Assembly: GCA_050084515.1 (NCBI GenBank) | Contig: CM114273.1 | Span: 20,770,001 to 20,834,000 of the forward strand | Direction of reading: 5' to 3' | DNA from: Blasia pusilla | Lineage: Eukaryota > Marchantiophyta > Marchantiopsida > Blasiales | DNA: 64,000 bases | Notes under the pieces: generated by a model | What the model was told of the DNA's origin: nothing | What the model saw: only the letters and a program-made list of their open reading frames with translations | Database searches by the model: none | Program-made: the position numbers and the translations under genes | Shown here: positions 1 through 11,803 of the stretch, piece after piece | Numbering within the stretch: the stretch's first letter is position 1 | How the letters are laid out: the number at the start of each line of letters is the position of its first letter

Positions 1-277
1 ATTCGAGTATCACCATCTGCACTTTCTGTGGAACTTCTCCTTTTGTTGCTCCGTTCTGGCACTTCAACAAACAACCCAAGTATTGAGAAATGAATTGTAA
101 AACCAGATTCTTCACTTCAACAAGTAATTATATTATAAGACCCTACATGTAGTGTAGCTAAACTCTCTACTTACCACCAGATTGTGTAGTTGCCATTGCC
201 TCTTTTTGTGTGGAGATCTTCCTCTTCCCTAATTGTCCGGCTGTAGACGTTGGTATAGGTTCAACAGTGACTGTAAG

Positions 278-1342
278 TTACTCAAAACAAAGAAAGTCAG
301 TTGTGAAATGCTCATGGTGGAAAGGACAAGTAGTTATAACCATTGAAAACCAAGGGCGGAAGAATGAGAATGGGCTACCTGATGTGAGCTTCTCATCTAT
401 TGTTGTATATGGTTGAGAATTGGATGGCGGGGAACTAGAAATCTCGTGTGGTGTTGAAGACACATCCTTTGAAGTAAGTTTGGACACCATTTCCATGAGT
501 ACACTTAATGCCTTGTTATGCCGTTCCATCTGCAACTTCACATCATCCAAATCTGCGCTCCACTTCTTCCAATTGAATAGTGACTCTAGATTATATTACC
601 GCATCATTTGTATTGGTGGAATTTCGTACACTTCCTTGTTTGGATGGTTCGATTGGACGCTCCTTTGCTTGAGGCTATTCAAAACAGACATCTCATTGTG
701 AGTTAACACAATAGTCATAATTCTGAAATCTGAAGAGAGTAGCAAAAAAACAAGATGTGAAGAGAAAGTACCTCCCATCCTCCAGCCACAAGTCGTCATC
801 CTCTTCAGTCCCCAAGAAGTCCATCTCAAGGAGTGGATTATAATAGGGGTCTTTGGAATCACTATCTGAACAATCTTTTTGAATCTCCTTGGGGATTACA
901 CTTTGGTTAGTGGTCTTCTCCTCCAACCGTAAGCTGCGTCTTTGTGGAAGGGAAGGATTCCAAAATGGCAAAGGCTTGCGCTCCTTCACAACCCTTGGAG
1001 CAACAAACCTTCAAAATATGATCACACAAATTCTATCATATTTCCTAATGTACAACCACTACATGAACATGATACACTTGACCAAATAAAGCAAAAGAAA
1101 AAGATTATCCAAGATCATACTTACCAATCCTTCAACCCACCAAACAACTCTACCTCTTTGGCCTTTCTCTCTTTCACTCTACGATTCCTTTCTTCTTCGT
1201 ATGGATTAGGACTTTGTTGAACATTATCTATACCATCCCAAGATGAACTCTGATTGGATTCCACGTTCTCTTCAGTCATATCATGTACACCGTTCCAAGC
1301 GCCTCCCTCCCTCTGTAGATGACAAGTTAGCAAGAATAACAC
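278..1342 (-). pseudogene. CACTA-type accessory ORF (coiled-coil protein), remnant
   Basis: Four exons can be chained on the minus strand: about 1342-1125, 1008-772, 691-600, then about 570-278. Junctions fit GT..AG and keep frame: the Trp codon at 1125/1008 is split by an intron with a GTAAGT donor. The first part carries YEEERNRRVKERKAKE, followed by a basic RRSLRLEE segment, an acidic patch (TEEDDDLW) and a heptad-like LQMERHNKALSVLMEMV. That layout is typical of the second ORF of plant En/Spm (CACTA) elements (family knowledge). It lies just downstream of the TNP2-like fragment at 1396-2556 on the same strand, as expected for CACTA gene order. The 3' end is not resolved. It could be a host gene exon set, but the neighbour argues for the transposon. 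Confidence 0.5.
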
Positions 1343-1395
1343 CTAACTTGACGGCAATTCGAGAGTTCTGTTTGTTAACGTAGAGTTTCATTCCA

Positions 1396-2556
1396 TTATG
1401 GCCAAAATTCACTTACATTAATGCAACAAAAGTCAATTATTTGAATCATACCAAAAAAAACACAATGACGCCATGCCTTGCAATCAGCTGTATGTCTTAC
1501 TAAGCCATCCTTGCTTTGATTCAAGGGGGCCCAAGTTAACAATTTAGACAACGTCTTGCATCTAAACATACGTCTCATCCGAGGTATGACAGGAAAATGC
1601 CTTAATACCTTACATGGTACCAACGTTCTACCCACTTTCCGGAACCTTGGTTTCCCACATAATGGACAGATCTTAGCTTCAGCCAAATCATCCCGGAATA
1701 AAACACATCCAGCTGGACACGCATGGATACTGTTGTGACCTAAGCCTAGTTTACCAATGAGTTTTTTTGCTACATAATAACTTGGTGGCACCAAGTTCCC
1801 TGCTGGTAGGACCAACTTACAAAGGAGTTTCAGAAATTCGTCAATAGCTACATTTGGGACGCCATGGGTGGTTTGAATGTTGAATAGTAACATGACAAAA
1901 GCCAAAACAAATGTTTTTGCTGTAGGGAACAAGGGTTTGCAAGCTTCAGCAAACTCCTCATATTCATCTCCATGATTGAATAGTGGTTCTTCGTTCGATA
2001 TTCCCGGTTCTGGTAATTCATCAGATGGGAGAGATGTCTCTATAGTTTCATCCTCGTGTATATGGTCGTATTTCTGGAAAATATCATTGAGCATTTTATG
2101 AACGTCAATGTGCTCGTCTATATCTGCCATGGAAGATCTCTCCCTTCCATCCACATGGAAGGTGGGGGCTGACTCCATTGTCTTATCCTCTTGGCTTCTT
2201 TTTTCAGCAAGATCATGCATAAGCCACTCCTCATCTGAAGAGTCCCATTCATCCCTAGATTTCGGCACTCGACAAAGCGCCGAGCGTCCATTTTTTCTCA
2301 AATGTGCTTCCACCTTGCCGATGGACAACGTAGACCCACCCTTACAGTCATTGCACAGACACCGCAATCTTTTACAACCCAGTACACTAGCTCGTGTGCT
2401 TTCCCGTTGCCACAACTTGGAATCATGTGCCTTTACTCTAACTGGGTGGTTCAAATCCATTCTAAGGAGATTGGAAGTGGATTCCCGCAAACTGTGAACT
2501 GAAACATTCCAAACACATCCAAAACCATGACATCTTGCCTCAATAACAAATTCCAT
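1396..2556 (-). pseudogene. CACTA (En/Spm) TNP2-like transposase, N-terminal part
   Basis: An open frame of 386 codons contains the zinc-binding segment CPAGCVLFRDDLAEAKICPLC, here with CxxxC and CxxC pairs, followed by KVLRHFPVIPRMRRMF and then TKDGLVRH-like residues (here SKDGLVRHTADCKAW). These blocks are characteristic of the TNP2 transposase of plant CACTA elements. The upstream part has an acidic linker and a Cys-rich stretch (CKRLRCLCNDCKGG) resembling the transposase-associated domain. TNP2 proteins are usually far longer, and the catalytic half expected after the KDGLVRH block is missing: the frame ends at 1396 and the accessory ORF follows. It is therefore a truncated, probably non-autonomous copy. 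The start is simply the first Met in frame. Confidence 0.8.
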
Positions 2557-3378
2557 AAACCACGGCTGGACGAGCTATCATCTGAATGCATACCCACGTG
2601 AAGTCAAGACAAGTATGATAAGGCACGTATACCTAACCTGGTTCTTACCTCGATGGAGATCTCAATCATCACTAACAATCCTCACCGATGCGGTCCAATG
2701 CTTCCAACGACATTCCTGAATGACAAATGTAACACACCCAACCTTTAGATAATGACTCAATCCTTTGATATGTAGACTTCATCATGGCCCTGGTCTAATA
2801 AATGTTTTCAGCGAAGATTTAGACAAACAAACTATAAAGCTAATCTGCTATGAGTGACCATAGTATTTTACCTTACACTCACATCAAATCAACGATCAGT
2901 CAGTAGGAAAATTAGTCAGTCAATAGGAAAAGAAACGCAAGACGAGTGAGGAACACATCAGAAAGCTGGAGCTTCTCGTCAACTTAGTTCTAGAATTTGG
3001 AGCGAGCAATCATTGAGAAGTAGAGGTTAGAGATACAGACGCGCATTCAGGAGTCAATATCTGGTCTCAATATGTCTCCATGCAATTTAAAGTTATTCCT
3101 AGCATCTCCTTTATGACTATGTAATGCAGCAAATGCAAGTATGTACTTTTAGGGAAACCGAAGTGATGCACAAGCTTACCGTAAGGTTCTCTGCAGATTG
3201 TTGCAGAGGAGATGTGATCATGTGTGGCTACATAGAAGAAGTGGACATACATGGAGGCGATGGAAAAGGCATTGTCTAGAAAACAAGAACTTCCTAAACC
3301 TACTCTTGATACTAAAAAAATAGCGGCCAAATGAGGCACTGTGGTGCTTGTAGGTAACCAACACCATCAGATGATGTC
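2557..3378. other. no recognisable gene
   Basis: This stretch probably holds the 5' flank of the CACTA fragment. One open frame (3067-3339, minus, 90 codons) has no recognisable motif, and I do not call it a gene. Confidence 0.4.
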
Positions 3379-3436
3379 TTGTCTTCTAACAGGGAAGGTA
3401 CTCATCCTTGTCTTCTAACAGGGAAGGTACTCATCC
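3379..3436. repeat. 29-bp tandem duplication
   Basis: Two adjacent identical 29-bp units (3379-3407 and 3408-3436), each beginning TTGTCTTCTAACAGGG. This looks like a recent slippage or microhomology duplication. Confidence 0.9.
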
Positions 3437-3559
3437 TTCTGAGTACTTCATAATTCACATTGCTTTGCTTTGCTCCTGTCCACCCCCCCCCTCCCCCTCC
3501 CCCTTTGTGTGCTCTGCGCTCCGCTCTCTCACCTTCAGCAGCCTCCCTCTCAAGCTCCG

Positions 3560-3679
3560 TGGAGAGGGCGTGCAAGGCACAAAGCCCAACGAAGATACGT
3601 AAGCTAACACTTCAAGCTTAATGGAGAGGGCGTGCAAGGCTCAAAGCCCAGCGAAGGTACGTAAGCTAACACTTCCCGG
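3560..3679. repeat. about 62-bp tandem duplication
   Basis: Two units (about 3560-3621 and 3622-3679) both start TGGAGAGGGCGTGCAAGG and share CGTAAGCTAACACTTC near their ends, with a few substitutions. Confidence 0.85.
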
Positions 3680-4043
3680 AGATCATCACAACCTGGTAAT
3701 AATCAAACCTGTCGAAGAGCAATTCCACCCTCTTTCTTTACAAGTTTGGCACTATCATTGGAGAGAGAGAATCAGGGACCTCGCAGGGAAAGCCCTTGGT
3801 TGATATCGTTCAACCCTTGCACGCGCACAAAGGTACACAGATTTGGGAGAGGAAGGGAGAGGTAGGCAGAGATAAGGGACAACCATATATGAAATAGAGT
3901 AGAGAGGGAGAGCAAGGAACAGAGAAACCGGACGCTCATGAAGTGTAGATCTTGTCCTTCCCGTTTATCGTTTCGAACTCATCTTCCTCGAATGCCTTTC
4001 CTCGTCCATCCTCTACTGTTACACGGCCGCAACAGCAACATAT

Positions 4044-4184
<141 letters not shown>

Positions 4185-4215
4185 GAAAAACAAGGGCGAG
4201 CAATCGAGTAAAAAA

Positions 4216-5335
4216 TTAATGCCAAGCCTTCAGCCAAGTTTCATGACCATCTAATGGTTGGATGAAAAGATAGGTCCATGTGATCATGAAAATGACACTT
4301 CGACTTGGAACATTCCTACTAAAACTCCTCATCTTCCTTCTAGACCCCCACTACCCTTAGCCCATAGGGGCAAACCAACACAAGGAACACATGGGAAAAG
4401 AAAAATCTACAAATGACGACTCACACATGTAATTAAAAATCAGAAAGCCTAAAAAGGTCTCCCTTTTTTGTGTGGGCTTGAGGGGAAAAATAGAAGATCT
4501 GAACCGTTGAGATAGTGGCAACAATTAATGCCAAGCCTTCAGCCAAGTTTCATGACCATTGAATGGTTGGATGAAAAGATAAACCCATGTGATCATGAAA
4601 ATGACGTTTCGACTTGGAACATTCATACTAAAACTCCTCATCCTCCTTCTAGACCCCCTTTCCCTCCCCCATCAACCAGGGGTCCCAAAAAACAAGAATC
4701 TTTTCCTAGGGGGCACCCTTAGCCTAGGAATAATGGGGAAGAGAAAAATCTCCAAAAGACCATTCACACATGAAATAAACAATCCTAAACCATACAACAG
4801 GTCTTTCATTTTTGGCTTGGCCCTGAAATAAAAAGAGAAGATCTGAACCGTTGGAATTGTGGAGACACTTAATTAAAAGTCTTGTAGAAAGTTTCACCAC
4901 AATCTAACGGTGGCATGAGAAGATAGCGCCATGCTAACATGAAAATCACACTTGGACTAGCTTGGAACAATCCTACTCAAAGTCCTCCTCCTCCCTCTTG
5001 GACCCCATTTTCTCCCCATACACCCTCAACCAGAGGTCCAAAAAACAAGAATCTTTTCCTAGGGGGGCACCCGTAGCCCAAGAACAATGGGGAAGAGAAA
5101 ATCTCCAAATCACCACTCAAACATGAAATAAAAAATCGTAAACCCTAAAATTGGTCTTTCATTTTTGGCTTGGCCCTCAACCAAAGGTCCAAAAAACAAG
5201 AATCTTTTCCCAAAGGGGCACCCCTAGTAGAGTCTTGTGGAAGTTTTCACTCTTATCTAATGGTGGGATGAAAACAATATAAGGACTTGGAACAATCCTA
5301 TTCAAATCTCGCGAGGGTCAATGGGAACATGGACC
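4216..5335. repeat. about 310-340 bp tandem repeat, about 3.5 units
   Basis: Successive units start near 4216, 4525 and 4865, with a partial unit after about 5170. They share TTCAGCCAAGTTTCATGACC, GATCTGAACCGTTG and AAGAATCTTTTCCTAGG blocks in the same order. Units differ by substitutions and small indels. No coding capacity is seen. It could be a minisatellite or remnants of serial insertions of one repeat. Confidence 0.75.
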
Positions 5336-5703
5336 CTAAACCTTGTAGGGGACAAACTCAAGATGTGATATCCAGAGGGGAACCTCAACACCAAGAACTC
5401 GGAAAAAATATTAATGTTGAAAATTAGGGTAATATATCCAAACAGCAATATAAAACGTCGTAACATTGGATCATGAAATCATTTAAACATACCTGTCGTT
5501 GTTTATGACTCGCTTTTACTAGGCGAGTTAAACAAGTATGACTCGTCTTGACTAAAGGGTATTGATAACCCTTGTAGTCATAAGCAGATGACTAGGTGAG
5601 TTTTGCGACCCAAAATTTTATGACTAAACCATTCAAGTCATAATTTGAGTCATTCTTTCAGTGAGTCATTTAAAGTCTAGTCATAAAAACCACCCATTTC
5701 TTC
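5336..5703. other. AT-rich, hairpin-rich spacer
   Basis: No gene. From about 5500 to 5690 the sequence repeats TGACTnG/AGTCAT words on both strands (for example TATGACTCGC, GTAGTCATAA, TAGTCATAAAA), so it can fold. It may be a decayed MITE. It directly borders the inversion breakpoint of copy 1 at about 5704. Confidence 0.4.
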
Positions 5704-6408
5704 TAGTGCAATTCTGTTGAAGCCTGCACCATCGATGACAATCAGACTTTCTGTCCATACCCTTCACGCGTCCTCCATCTTTCTTTTGAGTAGGAGCAGC
5801 AAGTGGAGGCAACTCAAAAATGCAATTACCATCGTACGTGGGCGGCAGCTCGTCGACAAGAATGTGCTTGAACATTTTCAAGGCCAGAGACCAAAGCAAA
5901 CTATTGCCTGATACTCGCAAGAGGAACGAGTAGGCGGACAGAGGGCCTGGTTGGTGTCTGACAGATCCACTGAGGTTGATAACATCCGGAATCTCTTCAG
6001 GAAGAACAACATTGTTACGAGCGTGTGAAGTTGGAGTAGAAGCCGGATCTACTGATCTAGGAGTTGCAAACGTAGAGCTCGGAGCACTAGGAAATTCTCG
6101 ACAGTCTACTTGGGAAACAGATTTAAGCGGGCCGCCAGAACTCTGTATTGACCATTTGCTAGAGGTAGGAGATTCCATACTTTACGGTTTGCAATCACTG
6201 GCTGGACTGTCTCACCTATTATGTCCTCCGTACCATCCACCCTAACATCCTTGGATACAAAGATGGTTCCAATTTGGAGAAGAAATCGAACAGAGAGAAA
6301 ATTTTCATCCACTGCTATGAAAGACTCACGAGCTTGCGGTCGAACGATTTCTGATTGAGGAAGGGCCGCCAGATGACTGCCACAAGTGAGCTTCACATAA
6401 TTATCCAT
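5704..6408 (-). pseudogene. N-terminal part of MULE-like transposase gene, copy 1 (inverted)
   Basis: The minus-strand frame begins MDNYVKLTCGSHLAALPQSE at 6408 and matches the start of the copy-2 gene at 20405. It continues past a frameshift near 6110 into SYSFLLRVSGNSLL-type sequence and ends at the breakpoint near 5704, where copy 2 continues into the zinc-finger region. The remainder of the gene is found from 8003 on the opposite strand, so this exon is disconnected by inversion. The function of this N-terminal region is unknown; no motif recognised. Confidence 0.7.
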
Positions 6409-6642
6409 TCCCAGAAATTTCGTATAGGAGGAGAGTGAGAATGGAAAAGAGAATGAGAATGAGAATTTTTAATTTATAGTGAAAAGGAAAACAGATACTC
6501 CTGAGAGAATTTTACTGACAAGATGAAGTTCGGTAGGTGAAATTGTCTGACACAATGGGTTCAATTCTGTTGCAAGAGATTCAATTACCGGATTTGGGAA
6601 GCAGAGACGTGGGTTGCGAAGCACACTTCATTTTGTTGGAAC

Positions 6643-7390
6643 CCGTCGAAGTCGTGGTAACTCAAAAATTAACCCAAGCTAAGCAAAGCCTGCAACCCGT
6701 CGGCTTCGGACGGGTTGCATGCTTCTGCCTTACCTTCAAACGCAAACATGATCGAAGCTGGCAATCCGTCGCTCTCCGACGAGTTGCTCGGATACTGCTC
6801 CTTCTTGCCCGAAGATGGCGGAGGCTTGCAACCCGTCGGCATCAGACGGGTTGCTCAATTATCTCACAGTGTAACACTTACATGAAGGAAGCATGCAAAC
6901 CGTCTGTTCCCGACGAGTTTCGCGGGTGCCGCACCTTCTTGCCCAAAGACGGCGAGGCGTGCAACCCGTCGCCCTCCGACGGGTTGCGCAAGGGCCTCGC
7001 CTTGTTTCGCTTACATGAAGGAAGCGTGCAACCTGTCGACCTTCGACGAGTTGCGCGGGAACCCCGCGTTGTTAACCCTTGACGAGGTAAGCGTGCAACC
7101 CAACGGTCTCCGACGGGTTGCACGGGTACGTCCCGTTCTTGTCCAAAGACGGCGGAGGCGCGCAACCTGTCGGTCTCCGACGGGTTGCGCGGGTACCTTG
7201 CGTTCTTGTCCGAAGACGGCGGAGGCGCTCAACCTGTCGGTCTCCGATGGGTTGCTCGCGCACCTCGCATTATCTTCCCAGGACGGCGGAGGCGCGCAAC
7301 CTATCGGTCTCCGACGGGTTGCTCGCGCACCTCGCGTTATCTTCCCCGGACGGCGGAGGCGCGCAACCTGTCAGACTCCGACGGGTTGCC
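6643..7390. repeat. array of about 12 short palindromes, about 67-bp period
   Basis: Each unit carries a palindrome built on arms GCAACCCGTCGGA / its reverse complement around a 1-3 nt centre. Examples start at 6691, 6829, 6961, 7095, 7162, 7229, 7296 and 7363. Spacers are partly conserved (GACGGCGGAGGCGC, CTCGCGCACCTCGCG), so it is a tandem array with variable units. It lies between two divergent TATA-bearing gene starts, the same as 19.57-20.19 kb in inverted orientation. Confidence 0.9.
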
Positions 7391-7477
7391 ATTTTTCACG
7401 TCCGGACCTCCGTAATGGCCGGCATGTCGCCGTCGAAAGGACGATGGGACCCAACGGTCAGCCCAACGGCTAGAAAA

Positions 7478-7486
7478 GTATAAATA
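7478..7486 (+). promoter_or_regulatory. TATA box of the ParB/methyltransferase-like gene (copy 1)
   Basis: GTATAAATAGGG, about 185 bp upstream of the coiled-coil frame. The same box occurs on the minus strand at 19475-19485 before the intact counterpart gene. Conservation between copies supports a core promoter. Confidence 0.6.
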
Positions 7487-7664
7487 GGGCAGAAATTGCT
7501 CATTTCTGGTTTCTCATTTCACGATCTCCATTCCTCTCCCGTGCAGCTGCTGATCAGATACCAAGGGGCATTTCACACGGCGAGTCATCGCGAGACGATA
7601 TGAGGGCACGAGAGCGAGACGGTTCGACCGATCAAGGCGACTCATCTCGACATTAGCAAGGCGA

Positions 7665-8003
7665 TTGATCAAGCAATTCATCGTGCACATAGGTGGAAGC
7701 ATTTCCGGGAAAAATGACGAGAAAAAAACTCAAGCAACTAAGGTTGGGAGCTTCACTCTGAAGTCCATTAGGACTCCTGCGTCAGCATCTCTAGGGCCTC
7801 GTTCGGAAAATGAGATTAGGCAGCAGGAAATCGAGGAGCGGGAAAGGGAAGCGGAGATGCACAACCAGGAGCTTCTTGCGAGACGTGTACAAGAGGCGCT
7901 CGATAAACAGAACGCAGAGGCTGAGATGTCGCAGGCCTTGAAGAAAAGGATCGCCGACGAAAAGCAAGAAAAGAAGCGTTTGGACGCGTCGGTGAGGAGA
8001 GAC
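7665..8003 (+). pseudogene. 5' fragment of ParB/methyltransferase-like gene, copy 1
   Basis: The frame contains ENEIRQQEIEEREREAEMHN and a long Ala/Arg/Lys/Glu-rich coiled coil (QEALDKQNAEA, ALKKRIAD). These match residues of the copy-2 protein starting at 19304. Homology stops at about 8003 (after GACGCGTCGG), where the sequence switches to the middle of the transposase gene. The gene therefore lacks its ParB-like and methyltransferase-like parts here. Small indels relative to copy 2 also disturb the first codons. Confidence 0.75.
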
Positions 8004-11000
8004 TGGTGCTTCAATCCGAGCTGGTCCTTGGATTGTCTCTCGTTGCCAATGCGTTGGAGCCTTGGAGTGTAGAAGTCCAGCATGCCCGTATCTAGAGCGC
8101 AACGGGCGAGTCAATACGTCACAATTCCCCCCCAAGAATGCAGAAACTCCATACGAGGTTGGTGCCACCATACCGCCGGGAGGCCATCGATGTCCTCATT
8201 GTCGCACGCCTTTCGCGTTGGAGCGTGTTCGCATACATATTTTTCATTGTCCACGACTTGGGCTCCACGTCAGAGTACACAAGGGTGGCAGTTCATGTTG
8301 GCTCCCACACTCATCCTCTGACCGATGCAGTTCAGAGACACATCAAGGAGGATGCGGCGAAGAAAGTTTCCGAGATCTACAGAAACTCTCCGGGTTCAAA
8401 GCCCGGAGTGATCAAGCTCACAACGGCATCACAAATTTGTAAACAATTTCTTGAAATCCCTGGACAGGGCGAGATCACGGCGGCTGGGAAGAAACAACTC
8501 TGGGAAAATCTCGTATTTCTCGCTGATCCTGAATGCTTCCGGAATTTGCTGCGTCAAATACGAGTTCTGGATGGAAAGACGGCTGAAATGGATGTCATCG
8601 CCAGAATTAAGGCCAACTCTAGATTTCCATTCATTCAGAGATGGCAGTTCATGGGCCAAGGAGGCGAGGGATCCACGGCCTATGTGTTCAAAATTTCAAC
8701 CACAAGTCCGTCGAGTGGCCTCGATCTTATAGATCGAATGAGGGAAGGGGAAGATCTTTACGGGAGCTGGGTAAGCTTTGATATTTGCTAGAGAGTGTTG
8801 AACGGATGGTTGACAATGGCTGCTCACGTTTATGACCATGTGGAGAAGGGACTCAAAACTATATTTGTCTGTGAAGTAAAGGCAGAAGACGTTGGCAGTT
8901 TGAAGATGTGCTGGTTACTCTTATTGGAGGTGGTGAAGGAAAACAAAAGGCCACCTCCGGAAATTTATGGGTTTATGGCAGACAATGCACAACCTGGGTG
9001 GATTGCTATCCGGGAAGTGTTCTAGGGTGGAGAGGTTCAACCGGAGAAGGAAAGTTCGGATGCTTTCCATTGGCAACAGTCTGTGACCCGGTACACCAAA
9101 TCTTGCATCAAGGAGAATAAGAGGACAGAGCATGTGACTCTACTCCAACGCTGCAAGGACAGCAAAACCTTAAAGCAGGCCATGGAATGCCAGGAAGAAC
9201 TTCATGGGTGGTGGAGGAAGCATGCGATTGAGGGGAAGTACAAAGAGTTGTGCTCTTGGTTGAGTTGGTGGACTGTACGTATGAGACAATGGGGAAACTT
9301 CATGCGGCAGGTGAGTTCACTATTTTGTCTTGTCAAGCTCACGCTGAGAATTTTTTGTAAAGTTGCAACTCAAGTTGAGAAGCGTGGAAACTATAGGGAT
9401 TTCAAACCAAAGAAACCAAGCAAGCTGTCGGATGCGACCGGTTTCCCGAGTGTGCAACCCCTCGGAAACCGACGGGTTGCATCCAGAATATTGGTGCAAC
9501 CCCTAGACAAGTATGCAAGTCGCATGTATACAAGGCCTGCAAATAGTTCAACCCAGACGGGTTTCGGATGACTTGCACTTGGATCTTCCAGAGTGGCCAT
9601 AGGTTCTTGCAACCCGTCTGAATCCGACGGGTTGCAGTAGGTGGGTTTAGGGTTGCAACACGTCGGGACCTGACGGGTCGCAGAGTCGTTCATGGGATGC
9701 CTCGGCCTTGCAACCCGTCTGGTTCCGACGGGTTGCAGTAGGTGGGTTTAAGGTTACAACACGTCCGGACCCGAGGGGTTGCAGAGTTTTTCATGGGATG
9801 CCTCGACCTTGCAACCCGTCTGGTTCCGATAGGTAGCTTATTTCTTTGACTCTTGAGTTATTTTCGTTCCCTTCTAACATTGCCGTCGTTGCAGGGATTG
9901 AACATTCATGAAAATGCCCTCTGCCCCAACACAAGTGGAGCAGAAAGTGTTCATTCCTCTTGGAGGTCGTCACAAGCATGCCAACGAATTTCACTTGTGT
10001 AGGCATGCCAACAAGACCAGGCAAGAGCAATGCTACAATCTGCAACATCCCATATCTTCCTCACAAAAGGCATAACAAAAGGAAGGGGGCCGTCAATCTA
10101 CGAGCTCTATGTCAGGGTGGCTGTGAGATCTGGTGATGAAAAAATGTATGTGGAAGCCTTCAACCGGTGCGTAGTTGGAACTCCCCTCGAGCAAGACGTA
10201 CACATTGGTAGGGATATTCGTGGGCGGGTTTCAAGACGTCCCATACAAATGGTGGTAGAGCACTCCGAGCGAGACTCGTGGAGACCAAATAAGTATATTG
10301 ACTTCAGGCAGGTGAAGAGGCAACATCGAGGAACGAATCCTATGATTGATTTGGATGAGGAAATTACGCCGCCCAGGTATTCGGGGACCCCGGACCCGTC
10401 CCAAATCCGTGATGGAGTAACTTCTCCAAAATCAGTGAATGTTTTATTTCAAAAGCCCTCCGTTGCTGGAAGTTCGCAACATCCTGTCACTGGGGTGGTT
10501 CAACAATATGGGATTCCGGTAATGGAGGTGGATTGCAACCTAAAACGGTGGCATATATCTCGGAGTAACCCAAGACGCGGACCCACCTGCAGGGCAAGAT
10601 CTGATGGCATTAGGAGAGCATGCGGCACTTTCCTAAATAAGAACTGTACAAGGACTAGACGACCACTACCTGGGTTTTGGGGACTCAAAACCTTTGATCG
10701 TTTCACGAGGACCGGGGATCAATTGAAGTACTTCTTCTGCCCAAATGAATCTTGCGCTTTCCGGAAGTCTTATGCGGCTGCCATTGGAGCTCCGGGGAAT
10801 ACCCCCACGATGTGGCCCATCGCCGCACGTACGAATCGCACTCAAGACGAAGTGGATAATCTTACAAGTGCCGGTTTCAGACTTGTAGACCGGGGGAAGT
10901 TCGGAGCATGTTCGCATTACAGAGACCTTCGCATTTCGTATTCAACCCAAGATTGATGTCAACATGTACCCGGAGAAGGTGGATGATCTCAATCCATTAT

Positions 11001-11398
11001 TTCTGTTTGAGTCTAGAAATGGGGTGAAGAGAAACAGAATGTGTAGGCCAACGGTGGAGAGGGCAAAGCGAATTGCATCAGCTTGGGAGGCAAAAATGGA
11101 GATCATCGCCACGAAAGATGTCTTGAGTGGCAATGGAATAGGAAGGATGTATTGGGTCAGGAACAACATTGTAAATTCAAGTGTCACAGGGATGTATGTG
11201 GTGCACATGTGTTGCTTTCCCACATATTCATGTGATGACTTTGTCCAAAGAGAGACAAGTGGCAAAAGGTATTTCCCTTGTAAGCACATGTACTATGTGT
11301 TGGTGGTAGTTTTAAGAGAGTCGGAGGTAGGAGTAGGAATCCACCAACCAATTCTATTCCTCAAAGAAGTGCGAAGTATTTTAAACAAACCACTTTGA
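8003..11398 (+). pseudogene. MULE-like transposase with SWIM zinc finger, copy 1 (minus its N-terminus)
   Basis: In order: a Cys-rich segment (CRSPACPYLERNGRVN, then GGHRCPHC), a VHDLGSTSEYTRVAVHVGSH block, an acidic/aromatic core (GSWVSFDIC, then MAADNAQ-like MADNAQPGWIAIREVF) that I read as a DDE-type catalytic domain, a less conserved middle with CPNESC, and a C-terminal SWIM finger (YSCDDF ... RYFPCKHMYYV, the CxCxnCxH pattern) at about 11,220-11,300. DDE plus SWIM is the architecture of MULE/FAR1-type transposases; assignment to that family is an inference from this order. An intron is evident at 9312-9893 (donor GTGAGT, acceptor TTGCAG). Frameshifts near 8200 and 10050 and a stop at 9022 break the reading frame. 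The N-terminal exon lies inverted at 5704-6408. Confidence 0.65.
9312..9893 (+). repeat. intron with palindrome cluster (copy 1 transposase)
   Basis: The intron of the transposase gene holds about five GCAACCCGTCnGA..TCnGACGGGTTGC palindromes, at about 9455, 9607, 9655, 9710 and 9815. The equivalent copy-2 intron (from about 22437) has about four. Confidence 0.75.
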
Positions 11399-11803
11399 GG
11401 ATGCAAAATGAGGTTTTAGATTGTACTTTTATTTTTCCTGAACCTTCACTTTGAGCTTGAACTCTATTCAGCCTGGGGAAAATGATAGATTTTTTCCAGA
11501 CCTTGGATGGAAAAAGTGATTGGTTCCACACTTATGATTCCACTGATTTTTCAGTTTTCTAAATTTTGTGCAATTTGCAACTCGTGGAACTCAGAGGGGT
11601 TGCCAAAATATGGAAGAGGAAAAAAAAACTGTGGGACTACTTAATAAATGAACAAAAAAGTGCAAAAAAATTCACACAAAAAGTTTCCTCTCTTCAACCC
11701 AACGGAAACTCTCTTCAAAAAAAAGTATCTATTTCGGTTGAAGGTAGTTTCCTCTCTCCTCCTCTCTTCCTCTCTTCCTCTCCTCTTACCGCACCTCGCA
11801 AGA
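11399..11803 (+). other. 3' tail of transposase gene
   Basis: No coding sequence. The tail matches 24325-24755 and 25370-25795. It includes a decayed palindrome (11578-11605, GCAACTCGTGGAACTC..GGGGTTGCC), A-rich tracts and a pyrimidine (TCTCC)n tract just before the partial repeat. Confidence 0.6.

Noticed and set aside
6643-7390. CRISPR-like array (27-bp palindromic repeats with regular spacing)
   Set aside because: Spacers are related to one another, repeats vary strongly, the context is a eukaryotic transposon with introns and TATA boxes, and no cas genes are present.
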